Positions 8,401 to 14,700 of a DNA stretch of 20,723 nucleotides are shown here, piece after piece. Source of the DNA: a virus; the IMG/VR virus record IMGVR_UViG_3300006734_000051, positions 1-20,723 of that record; one strand, 5' to 3'. Position 1 is the first letter of the stretch, and the number at the start of each line of letters is the position of its first letter. Position numbers and translations under genes: made by a program. The notes beneath the pieces were generated by a model, which ran no database searches, was not told where the DNA came from, and saw nothing but the letters and a program-made list of their open reading frames with translations.

Positions 8401-10024
8401 GATAATAAGTTCAGGTCAAGGTTATGAGATAGAAGATATACTGAAAAGGGAGTTCCTCGAAGACGACATATTTGTAGATACGGAGGAGCCTAGGTTCTCA
8501 AGATTCGTTGAGGATGAAAGAGGTAATTTTATATTATTAGAACAAAACAAGGTCGAGGTATTTACTCCAAAAACAGGTTCTGGTCCTCAGGCCAACTTCG
8601 GTAACGAATTAGCAAATACGAGATTCTCAATCTACCTTGATGAGTTTTATGTCAAGAGCCAAGGTCAACAAGAATTTGACGAGAATTTAGAGTACTCTAC
8701 TAATTCTTTCAATGCTATCAATAAAGTCAATAGGATAAGAGTTACTTCTCCTGGTATTGGATATCAAGAAATTCCCGAGATCATTGGTCTATATCATCGT
8801 GAGATTGATAGAGGAGAGTTCAAGATTAATCTTGATGGAGGTAAAATTGAGTCAATAGATGTTATCAACGGCGGTTCCAGGTATGTAAATCCGATAGCGG
8901 TAATTATTGACCGCACAAATAACGGTAAGTGTGCTACCGCCCAGGTTTATGTCCAGTGCGGAATGGTTGTAGGAATTAAGATATTGAATGGTGGTGAGGA
9001 TTATGTTGATCCAATTGTGCTCATCATAGAACCTAGTGGAACATATATTCCTACCACCAAAGATATCGGTAAAATTGAATCTATCAAAATAATCAAACCA
9101 GGTAGAGCAATATCCGCAGATAGGTCACTTAAGCCAGAGATTCTGATAGAAACTAGAGCGGTTCTTGACTTTGTCGATCAGAGTGTAGATTCCTTCTCTG
9201 AAGGTCAAATAGTATATCAAGGAACCAATGAAGTTAGACAAGCTGTTGGTAAAGTGAAGTCTTATGATCCCGGTAATCAAATCATAACATTGGTTGATCT
9301 GGAGGGTTATTTAAATGAAGGGGAGATGTTATATAATAATTTTGGAACCATGGCAATTGTCGCCGTAAATGGTCAATCTGATACAAGGATTGAAGTGAGT
9401 GGTACATCTGTTCCCGAAGGTCGATTCATAGACCAGACATCGATATTGAGTGACCCCTTCCCCGTAATTCAGGATTCATTCAGGTTCCAGTTATTCTCTT
9501 ATGTAATATCTTCACCGATACAACAGATTGTTTATGACAACTTCGTAGAGAAGATAACACATCCAACTGGATTCATTCGATTTGCTGATGTTACTATTCA
9601 TGATAGTTCAAAATCTACATTTAATACAGAGGAAGCTGAAGTCACCAGATTCAGAATAATCACACCACCTGAGTTTGATTGTTTTGTTGATGGAGATGGT
9701 GGTTTTGCTGATAGTGTTTCTAACTACTACTCCAATGGTGGTAAGGCAGACACAATCTTCTTTGAATGCTTACTAGACGGAGGAAATTCAGGTAATCTTC
9801 CAGATATCGATCTTGATGTTAAATGTTTAATCGATGGAGATGGTGGGTTCTCCGATAGTGATCCAAATTACTTCTCTGATGGAGGATTTGCAAATAGTGA
9901 TCCTATTTGCTTTGAAGATATGGGTAATGCAGGTGAAGTCTTTGACAACAATGTATACTTAGAAACAGAGTCCAGATTCTCACAATATGTTGGAGACGAG
10001 TTAGGTAATTACATCATATTATAA
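2462..10024 (+). CDS. Giant multidomain baseplate/virion protein in the gp7 position, with YHYH-like domain
   Basis: A 2520-residue protein between gp6 and gp8, where T4 has gp7 (1032 residues), so a wedge role is inferred from position. Modules in order: a conserved N-terminus (IPSWIWERF at ~30); an IDDE module at 159-200, repeated at 417-460; between them SKG...ALFKMLF...YPGD at 268-295, typical of phage virion proteins; four G-x-x-Y turn repeats at 683-801; a YHYH-like first half (NHSPILGFAFDGNPIYG, from 883) ending GTFVEDY at 951-957; an insertion at ~963-1176; the YHYH-like second half (CRLCNTPEYP...HAYF...PYIIG, 1179-1216); three LWWS repeats (1549, 1639, 1739); a Gly/Ser linker at 1782-1790; a second turn-repeat cluster at 1944-2180; and a duplicated Cys/Asp repeat at 2404-2500. 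It ends with a short repeat (2498-2520) also found at 2004-2027. No signal peptide or membrane segment is apparent. Single intact frame. Structural role is likely; the exact T4 counterpart is uncertain. Confidence 0.85.
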   Translation: MTDQVLDQSTDYRQEIAGPSDLVNQLIPSWIWERFTLVKDGMVVPTGPSSRFPNFIARSDESEQRLGFGQDILQNLLKYRNFDTYKNKLVQYNYLAVNGGVGEGGLLFAPVDTEDGQNILAASPQGDAQAVMSGNLVNKKLSSLSFDNDEVIELMDGTGFPERNGVILIDDEVILYRYRIGNFLYDLQRGASGTTVLPTFRTNGTYLSQTIPADHFAGSVVVNLSNLFLLAMLETIHKSYTPNIESDRVCPEVNRSSLLQNIKDFFASKGSKLGIKALFKMLFCENDVEVFYPGDRMITPSKSTWSEQMILRSVPIPELFTDPNENYILPDKTIGSELVLKSYLNDKDIFAKTVVDYASNYPYESEDQFEMYLNESLFEGEIIANPRTKLTRILKNPVVSVTDEIDTFIVTVETTLGFPDKGVIFIDNEAIWYTEKSLNQFLNCKRGFIGVASEHLPGSFVYGPFYVETSTVDDNGTRFVSRSWPLGLVEDVKIEDPGLLHTLDDEITINGPGNTDPRDPVLGVTGSDNVFDPTWRENFSDELAMTNVGLPTVDNPLGIGFIKDRTRGPDGIYFDHDYTFVSSGGFPEFAIGPFNRNSNLVLPENRVGPGIDPSAFIGIIPRRDNIKANLVGRELDGKPIYVFDEKGNDQIGLFIDGVRAFSNVSKKKIVQGSIASFSIIKPGSGYKNPTVVITPPITTAQVSVDPVTGSILAVTPTSTGNYPDNPSVRISSGEGASFSLLFDNFGRITDVSVQSGGRFYKDQPILQVVDGSGRGRGALINCETDGDKIISARVVSSGIDYHPIATFVRAVPIGSGAEINATVEFYKFDRYAEVINERDFTFDRGNGFLYEANTPESGVKRTTYGYICSPTQLRRATNDDGSNHSPILGFAFDGNPIYGPYGYENGVDDANGIRRMESGYILRQDRRQIIPSGGGRNVGSNPPSIRQFPMGTFVEDYLFAPDQVAGIELPPPVDGGLIETEAELLIVSESGLVLETDVFDPSLNNNLLEDLFEAPLLNSEKSLFVVTENIPKYLGGIGNTFTEALLNTNDDREVMTSAGADDFETEPILTSVFDIKESDLQNNNDQDIVTSSGSNDKLVLNVVDFDTENPTKELNDNNNTTILIGTGGQSGLRSRPILLNKLDDNGIYIETDVERIKCDTGNPDDPDPIPPWILGENNCRLCNTPEYPKELYPDGIHAYFITIDEEGVPAFPYIIGKTFCDRPISQVVNLIDSEGVEAINRSTIYSSNVPDETPLTFDFAQVERLRNNFLTPTNDEIELKIADVSTGSIHKVIVDNGGSIRRDEAPPQSPVGNLFLVTHDSIRIIASVGLSSSTNNVIIVRSRDDRGIITDYRLTNNNDEDIVVSEIEVESNPIIVGSRTIEDVRDGTVVAGAMVGDFCYFENRGTGGGGAEAKVMMVEGEQVVSSSSSLVATKLISHRQRLDLSFNRNRTFTFVPDTIITTFSEINTTRSKARVVSYDSDRKILIVQVFTEDLIQYGDSFFDNRGQKITMPTSPTTRSRRGSIGNNSATFSSFVEPGSRLDGSDLQPGDLWWSLQTGRLYIYYDDGILDEGQIEGSTSQWVCTHPIGVRPLGAYASDKEIGTTQPTTKLVYNEPGLNVVTISNTAPDSRPDKTPNVLGDLWWSAHTGVMYIWNSDDINQYFDPINNNIEGGYTAEWVCTDPSGLVPFGEYSSDSLYPVPSTSRTGNVYSSTIRVIISDTAPTFSSSLVDGTCTPVEPGNLWWSPVTGKMYIWFEDSTSKQWVVTNPHGTISGQYSFDGLVGSGGGSGGPDDDTAYAPIARLPELSTQERLFFVNTNNFLPQDQIEFQMGAPGFDKRNEKSKVRQVNDFDSAMIVTRAFEDETGAIDLPDGTITANTTRALYTVNTETPHKLKVGDLVEFRNSKFEKVNGIHEVVEAGFVNLAKGYVRVNSDGGIYDVVITDPGRYYTEDFYITFSGGHGNGGLAIAHVDPLTGQIVDVEIISSGQGYEIEDILKREFLEDDIFVDTEEPRFSRFVEDERGNFILLEQNKVEVFTPKTGSGPQANFGNELANTRFSIYLDEFYVKSQGQQEFDENLEYSTNSFNAINKVNRIRVTSPGIGYQEIPEIIGLYHREIDRGEFKINLDGGKIESIDVINGGSRYVNPIAVIIDRTNNGKCATAQVYVQCGMVVGIKILNGGEDYVDPIVLIIEPSGTYIPTTKDIGKIESIKIIKPGRAISADRSLKPEILIETRAVLDFVDQSVDSFSEGQIVYQGTNEVRQAVGKVKSYDPGNQIITLVDLEGYLNEGEMLYNNFGTMAIVAVNGQSDTRIEVSGTSVPEGRFIDQTSILSDPFPVIQDSFRFQLFSYVISSPIQQIVYDNFVEKITHPTGFIRFADVTIHDSSKSTFNTEEAEVTRFRIITPPEFDCFVDGDGGFADSVSNYYSNGGKADTIFFECLLDGGNSGNLPDIDLDVKCLIDGDGGFSDSDPNYFSDGGFANSDPICFEDMGNAGEVFDNNVYLETESRFSQYVGDELGNYIIL
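2936..3830 (+). repeat. Two copies of an IDDE-type module (TGFP-x-x-GVI-IDDE-I-Y...RG)
   Basis: Residues 159-195 (GFPERNGVILIDDEVILY, then LQRGASG) and 417-455 (GFPDKGVIFIDNEAIWY, then CKRGFIG) of the 2520-residue protein share the pattern GFP-x(1-2)-GV-I-x-I-D-[DN]-E-x-I-x-Y followed ~10 residues later by an RG turn. The pattern is familiar from phage baseplate proteins as a small beta-rich module. The SKG...YPGD block lies between the copies. Confidence 0.65.
4478..4870 (+). repeat. G-x-G-Y turn-repeat cluster 1 in the 2520-residue protein
   Basis: Four successive turns of the form [PSG]-G-x-x-Y near residues 683 (PGSGYKNP), 720 (TGNYPDNP), 756 (SGGRFYKDQP) and 798 (SGIDYHP) are spaced 36-42 residues apart. 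Each is followed by a short beta-rich segment with hydrophobic residues at alternating positions. Such arrays are common in large marine myovirus virion proteins and suggest a repetitive beta fold; the fold is inferred. Confidence 0.65.
5348..5989 (+). other. ~213-residue insertion splitting the YHYH-like domain
   Basis: The domain's first half ends at GTFVEDY (residues 951-957) and its second half resumes at NCRLCNTPEYP (from 1178). In the phage YHYH proteins I recall, these two blocks are separated by only a short loop. The intervening residues ~963-1176 are rich in Asp, Asn, Glu, Leu and Ser and hold loose internal repeats such as LNTNDDREVMTSAG, LQNNNDQDIVTSSG and LNDNNNTTILIGTGG. The insertion stays in frame and ends next to a Pro-rich DDPDPIPPW stretch. 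Confidence 0.55.
7049..7795 (+). repeat. Three tandem LWWS/TG-x-x-YIW repeats
   Basis: Three units share G-[DN]-LWWS-x-x-TG-[RVK]-[LM]-YI-[YW], then [QE]-W-V-x-T-x-P-x-G, then G-x-Y-[AS]-[SF]-D. The LWWS blocks begin at residues 1549, 1639 and 1739 (bases 7106, 7376, 7676). Units 2 and 3 are also preceded by S-[ND]-TAP. The units have diverged in DNA while keeping the aromatic core, so the duplication is old and the protein pattern appears selected. GDLW...LY-Y patterns occur in phage fibre and baseplate proteins. A Gly/Ser linker follows at 7805-7831. Confidence 0.75.
8270..9110 (+). repeat. G-x-G-Y turn-repeat cluster 2 in the 2520-residue protein
   Basis: Turns occur near residues 1944 (PGRYYTED), 1985 (SGQGYEIED), 2098 (PGIGYQEIP), 2137 (NGGSRYVNP) and 2177 (NGGEDYVDP). 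The ~110-residue gap between the second and third holds one copy of the RFS...GN-[FY]-I repeat. Spacing of ~40 residues inside each subset matches cluster 1. Confidence 0.6.
8471..8542 (+). repeat. Internal copy of the RFS-[RQ]-[FY]-V...GN-[FY]-I-[IL]-L repeat
   Basis: Residues 2004-2027 read T-E-E-P-RFSRFV-E-DE-R-GNFILLE. The extreme C-terminus of the same protein (bases 9953-10021) carries T-E-S-RFSQYV-G-DE-L-GNYIIL and then stops. Both are followed or ended at the same hydrophobic ILL/IIL step. Confidence 0.6.
9671..9964 (+). repeat. Duplicated Cys/Asp-rich repeat (C-x-x-DGDGGF-x-DS) near the C-terminus
   Basis: Two units 48 residues apart start at Cys2407 and Cys2455. Each has the form C-x-x-DGDGGF-[AS]-DS-x-x-NY-[YF]-S-x-GG-x-A, then a second Cys (2436 and 2483) followed by x-x-D-x-GN-[SA]-G. 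The DGDGG loops resemble calcium-binding loops, and the paired Cys could form disulfides or be buried; both are inferences. Confidence 0.7.
9953..10021 (+). repeat. C-terminal copy of the RFS...GN-Y-I-I-L repeat
   Basis: The last 23 residues of the 2520-residue protein repeat the motif at bases 8471-8542. The stop codon (10022-10024) falls just where the internal copy continues with Glu-Gln, so the protein ends exactly at a repeat boundary. Confidence 0.6.
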
Positions 10025-10044
10025 TATTTTATGTCTATTTCTAC

Positions 10045-10052
10045 CATAAATA
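10045..10052 (+). promoter_or_regulatory. T4-type late promoter CATAAATA upstream of gp8
   Basis: CATAAATA lies in the 46-base gap between the giant gene's stop and the gp8 ATG. T4-like spacing predicts a start near 10058 and a 13-nt leader beginning AAAAGAG, which would itself be the ribosome site. No terminator hairpin is visible in this gap. Confidence 0.7.
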
Positions 10053-10070
10053 CATTTAAAAGAGTGGCCA

Positions 10071-11744
10071 ATGGCAACTGTAAATACTAACGATATTAGA
10101 GTAAGAAACGCCAAAAATTTGATCGAATCATTTTTTGGTGTTACAACGACATTTCCTGGAGATGAAGATTTTCCAGAGATGGAACCTGACGCATTTTCAT
10201 GTGGTGATGATAATGTAGATCAACCCATTGTCGTAAAAAATAATAACGCCTTTGTGTTTATAGGAAGACCTATGCCGTGGGAATATGATATGACTAGACC
10301 GGTCCAACCGGGTATAGTATCTGGGGAGGAGGTTCCACCTGTTCCAGACAATAGTTATAAGGAATACTATGAGGTTAATAATCAGTTGTTGTCATTGAAA
10401 AAAATTGACCCAAATGAATGTTACCATATGATACCCAGATTAAGATGGGAATCTGGATTGGTTTATGACATGTATAGACATGACTATACGATAAATAACA
10501 GATCATATACCAATGCGTCAAATCTTTATGACGCAAGATTTATTGTAATCAATCAGAATAATGATGTTTATGCCTGTTTGGGTAATAATGAAAATGGTCA
10601 GTCTACTGTAGAACCAACCTTCTTACATGGATCCTCAAACCCACAGTTTACATCTGATGGATACCAGTGGTTATTCTTATACGGACTCAATGAGAGAGTT
10701 CTAAGAAACTATGCCACTCAGAATTATATGCCTATCTTTAATGATGGAGTATCTTCTTTAGAGGCAAATCCTTTGACAGAAGGAGCAGTCTACACTGTAT
10801 CACTAATCAATAGAGGACTTGGATACACTAATTCTCCAGGTGCAGTTCCCAACGAAGTTCCTTTTTACTATAGTAATATCGTGGGAGATGGAACTGGCGC
10901 TGTGTGTAGATTGACAGTTCTTGAGGGTAGAGTGTTTGATGTTCGAGTCGTAAGACCAGGATCAGGATATACTTTTGCAACTATTGATTTCACACCCGGC
11001 AGAGTTTATAGAACACTTGCTGACTTGGATGCCAGGCAGAATGGACTCAATCCACGGGGCGATGGAACGTTTAGAGCAGATGTAATCATCTCACCACCTG
11101 GAGGATGGGGATTTGACTTCTCTAGGCAACTCGGTGGAACGAGAGTTGGTGTATTTTCGTCATTAAACTATGACCAACTTGATTTCCTTCCAGACACCAC
11201 CTTTAGACAAATAGGTATATTACAGAATATTGAGACAGAGTCAAATGAAGAAACCCTAAGTGCTCACTATCGAGTGAAGGTTATAGAAGATTTGGCATCA
11301 GAGGAGAGAGGACCAAGCACTCAAGATATTGATTTTATTATTGGAGAGACGATATCACAGACAACATCAATAGTAAGAGACGACGGAACAATCTTCACAT
11401 TCACCGCTAAAGGGACTGTGGCCGGTTGGAACAATGTTGAAAACATCATCAGTTACATACAAGATCCAAAGTATCACACAGATGATGATGGAGTTCTGTA
11501 CAGGTTCGGTGGTGATGCAAAAATTGTTACAAATAGAGAATTGACATTTCCTAATGAGAGGAACAAAGAGGTAACCCCTGACCTTAGCTTCAATGACACA
11601 TTCCTTTCGCAAGAATTTAGTAATGGATATGCAGAGCCAGAATTTAAAAAATATACTGGTGAATTAATATACCTAACAAATCTAAGTCCCATCAAAAGAC
11701 AACCTACACAGACTGAACGAGTTAGCCTCATTATTTCATACTAA
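10071..11744 (+). CDS. gp8: Baseplate wedge subunit gp8, enlarged
   Basis: A 557-residue protein; T4 gp8 has 334. Family-typical features: an RLRWESG-x-VYDMY-x-x-[DN]Y block around Trp126, then NLYDARF-V-N-Q-N-x-x-VY-CLGNN from residue 151, DGYQW-F-LY-L from 196, and, further on, SPPGGWG at 341-347 (GGHG in the homologues I recall) followed by an FRQIGIL segment. In T4, gp8 dimers sit on the wedge periphery with gp7 and gp10. The extra length includes two G-x-GY turns at residues 249 and 297, 48 residues apart, of the same kind as in the two giant proteins. The start ATG 10071 is preceded by AAAAGAG (10058-10064) and follows a late-promoter octamer. The TAA stop lies inside the next late-promoter motif. 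The order after gp6 and the giant protein matches T4 6-7-8. Confidence 0.93.
   Translation: MATVNTNDIRVRNAKNLIESFFGVTTTFPGDEDFPEMEPDAFSCGDDNVDQPIVVKNNNAFVFIGRPMPWEYDMTRPVQPGIVSGEEVPPVPDNSYKEYYEVNNQLLSLKKIDPNECYHMIPRLRWESGLVYDMYRHDYTINNRSYTNASNLYDARFIVINQNNDVYACLGNNENGQSTVEPTFLHGSSNPQFTSDGYQWLFLYGLNERVLRNYATQNYMPIFNDGVSSLEANPLTEGAVYTVSLINRGLGYTNSPGAVPNEVPFYYSNIVGDGTGAVCRLTVLEGRVFDVRVVRPGSGYTFATIDFTPGRVYRTLADLDARQNGLNPRGDGTFRADVIISPPGGWGFDFSRQLGGTRVGVFSSLNYDQLDFLPDTTFRQIGILQNIETESNEETLSAHYRVKVIEDLASEERGPSTQDIDFIIGETISQTTSIVRDDGTIFTFTAKGTVAGWNNVENIISYIQDPKYHTDDDGVLYRFGGDAKIVTNRELTFPNERNKEVTPDLSFNDTFLSQEFSNGYAEPEFKKYTGELIYLTNLSPIKRQPTQTERVSLIISY
10782..10985 (+). repeat. G-x-G-Y turn repeats inside gp8
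   Basis: Two units, LINRGLGYTNSPG (Gly at residue 249) and VVRPGSGYTFATIDF (Gly at 297), flank a GDGTGAVCRLTV segment. They match the pattern of the larger clusters at 4478-4870, 8270-9110 and 18046-18600, and appear inserted in the middle of gp8. Confidence 0.65.
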
Positions 11745-11747
11745 ATA
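11740..11747 (+). promoter_or_regulatory. T4-type late promoter ACTAAATA upstream of the DUF4815-type gene
   Basis: Identical to the octamer before gp25, and likewise containing the stop codon of the preceding gene (gp8 TAA, 11742-11744). The predicted start near 11753 would give a 14-nt leader that opens with AAAGAG (11753-11758), eight bases before the ATG. Confidence 0.65.
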
Positions 11748-11766
11748 TCCTTAAAGAGCCTGAGAG

Positions 11767-14700
11767 ATGCCAATTTCGACCAATACTAATGTAAGACCTT
11801 ATTTTGATGATTTCGATCCAAATAAGAACTTTTATAGAGTCATGTATAAGCCTGGATTCCCCATCCAGGCCAGAGAATTAACCACGACTCAAAGTATCTT
11901 ACAGGATCAGATTGAGAAGTTAGCTGGTGTTTTTCTAAAAGAAGGGGATACTGTAGTTCCTGGTGATTTTACTGTCAGCATACCTGCCTCTTATGTGAGA
12001 TTGGCATCTCTTACTCAAGGTGCAACTGCAAATAGTTTTGTTGGGTTCACACTTACAGGTGTGACTTCGGGTGTCAAAGCGTTTGTAAACTTTGCCACTG
12101 AAAAGACAGAAGATGATGATCCGACTCTTTATGTAAATTACGAAAATGATGGTAGCAATTCGGAAACTGCCACTTTCTTGGAAGGAGAAACCCTAGAGTC
12201 AAATACTCCTGATGCCTTTACTGCAACAGTAGGTGTCAATGAAACTAGTAAGCCAATTACTACTCCTCCTATTGGTGTGGGTAGTATCTTTACAGTCAAT
12301 GAGGGATCATACTTCGTTGACGGATTTATAGTTAGAAATGATGAACAAACTATTGCTCTTGATAAGTACGGAGTTTCTCCTACATCTAAGGTCGGGTTTG
12401 TTGTCACTGAAGAATTTGTTGACTCTGTAGACGATAAATCTCTACTCGATAATGCACAGGGATCTTCCAATTTTGCTGCTCCAGGTGCAGATCGATTGAA
12501 GATTAGTCTTACTCTCGTAAAAAGAGACCCCGATGCAATTGACCCTAACTTTATCACTCTGACCAATTTAGTTGAGGGAAATGTTGTAGGTAGTTCTACA
12601 CAAACAGTTAAGTGGGACTTCCTTTACGATCTACTAGCAAAAAGAACATTTGATGAGGCCGGTGACTATATTGTCAGCGATTTTCCAATACAACCTTTAG
12701 AGTACTGGGATTTCCTAGATACTGATAATCCTTCTAACGTAGAAGTAATTAATTTAAACCCAGATGGGGTATTTGACCCAGATGAGAATGGTTTTTATCC
12801 ACCTGTTCCCGGAACTGGATCTACACAACCCCTCACCTTTTCTGAAGCCAATGCAAAATATTCAATAAGGGTTTCTCCTGGAAAGGCATATATTCAAGGA
12901 TATGAAGTAAGTTTCACCAGTCCTTTCTTTATCTATGGTGACAAACCTCGTGTTCAGGGGTTCGTTCCTAAGTCATCAACTCAAGTTCCAAACGGTTATA
13001 ACATCCCAATCTCTCGTTTATCTGGAATCCCTGATTTAGATAATATCACTGGACCTGGTACTAAAACTCAAGCATTTAAAGATATTGTGTGTTACCGTGA
13101 GTTTGGTGATGGTTTCTCTGGAGAATCATCAAACCCCGAAAGATTAGGAAGGCCTATCAGTGGCGGAAACCAACCACTTACGACATATCATCTTATTTTA
13201 GAGAAAATATCGTCTGACTCTCAAAGGTTACCGTTTGATGATAATAATATTGTAGATGGAATACCAACGAACACAGTAAATCCCGGAGAGGAAGGGGAAT
13301 TTGAAGTTCAAAGAATAACCCCCTTGAGGTTGGATGAAAGTACCTCAGAAACAAATAGTGTTGTTGTTTCCATACCATCCGGTAAAACCATCAAAAGAGG
13401 TGACACTTTTGAGAATAAAAAGGTATTAATATCAAGAAAAATTACACCCTCTCCTACTGGTATAATCAGACCAAAGTATATTTTCAATACAGACCTTGTA
13501 GAGATGGGGGATTTTTATGGTTACAATTCCGTATCTAGACTAGGAATATTGGGGTCGGAGTTTTTCACGGAGTTTTACATTGTATTTGATGAAAACGACT
13601 CAGGGAGAGATCGTAATTGGTTAGTTGGAAACCTTGTATTTGGAGAAGAGAGCAATGCAATTGGTCAAGTGGAGGAGGGATCTCAGGGAAATAGATTGAT
13701 TCTTTCGTCAATCGTGGGACAATTTAGAAATGGAGAAAACATCAGACAGTTGTTTTCTGGATTAGACTCGACAAATGTTTTATTGGAAAGAGAGGGACCT
13801 GGTATCTCAAGTCAAACATTGGTAGAAACAAAGACCAATGCGGATATATTATTAGATTTAAATATCAAAAATGACAATGATGACTTTGTGGTAAAAAGTG
13901 GTAGGATCATTAGAAAAGGAGAGGTTGTAGGGTTAGAATTTGATACCAAATATGAAGCAAAATACGATCCTAACAACCCGGACAGTATACCTAGACCAGC
14001 TAATATAACTTCATCTATTGATACCAGTGAAATCAGATTATTCAAGACCTTAGCAAATACTGTTGAATCATCAAATTTTAGAATCAGTCTTCCATCACTA
14101 GAAGACCTAAGGACTCAGGAAAGTTACAATGAGTGGATTTATAGAGTTCTTGAAGAAATTGACTCTACAATGTTATCTAATATTGATGGAGGTGAAGCAA
14201 AACCATCATATGATACATCTGATCCAATACTTGTTCCAGTGACAAAATCACAACCCACCAAGGGTGATTTTGATTTAGGTTCAGAGAACTATATCACTGT
14301 ATTTGCTTTAGGTGCTAGAGTTGTTTTATTCAAGGAGGGATCAGATGGAATAGATCCTGGTAAGGGTGGATTTGTCTATAAAAAGAAAACAAATTCACTT
14401 GAATTGACTAAATTCGGTAGAGATTTCTTATATAATTTTCCATATTCAAATCCTCAAAACACAAGAGAGGTTCCCCGTGTAAACTACACTATTATCACTG
14501 AAAACGGTATTTCCGGTTATGCAGTAGTAATTCCTGCTAAAATTACTAATACTATCACAAAAACAAAGTCATTATTCTCGGAATTAAGTGATGTCCCGAA
14601 CTTCACTGCGGATGTCTCATTTGCAACATCTAATGATGTAAATACACTGACTCTTGCTGACGGGTCATTATTTTCTGGAAGAAAGGGTGATAATTTTATC

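Noticed and set aside
7049-10024. Diversity-generating retroelement target in the giant protein
   Set aside because: No reverse transcriptase, no template/variable repeat pair and no C-type-lectin ending were seen in the window.
10025-10070. Terminator after the 2520-residue gene
   Set aside because: The gap is AT-rich but has no GC stem followed by a T-run; only the late-promoter octamer is supported.
10490-10497. GATAAATA, a further late-promoter-like octamer
   Set aside because: It lies inside the gp8 coding region and encodes part of a normal protein segment, with no start codon in good context just downstream. Chance match in AT-rich DNA is likelier.
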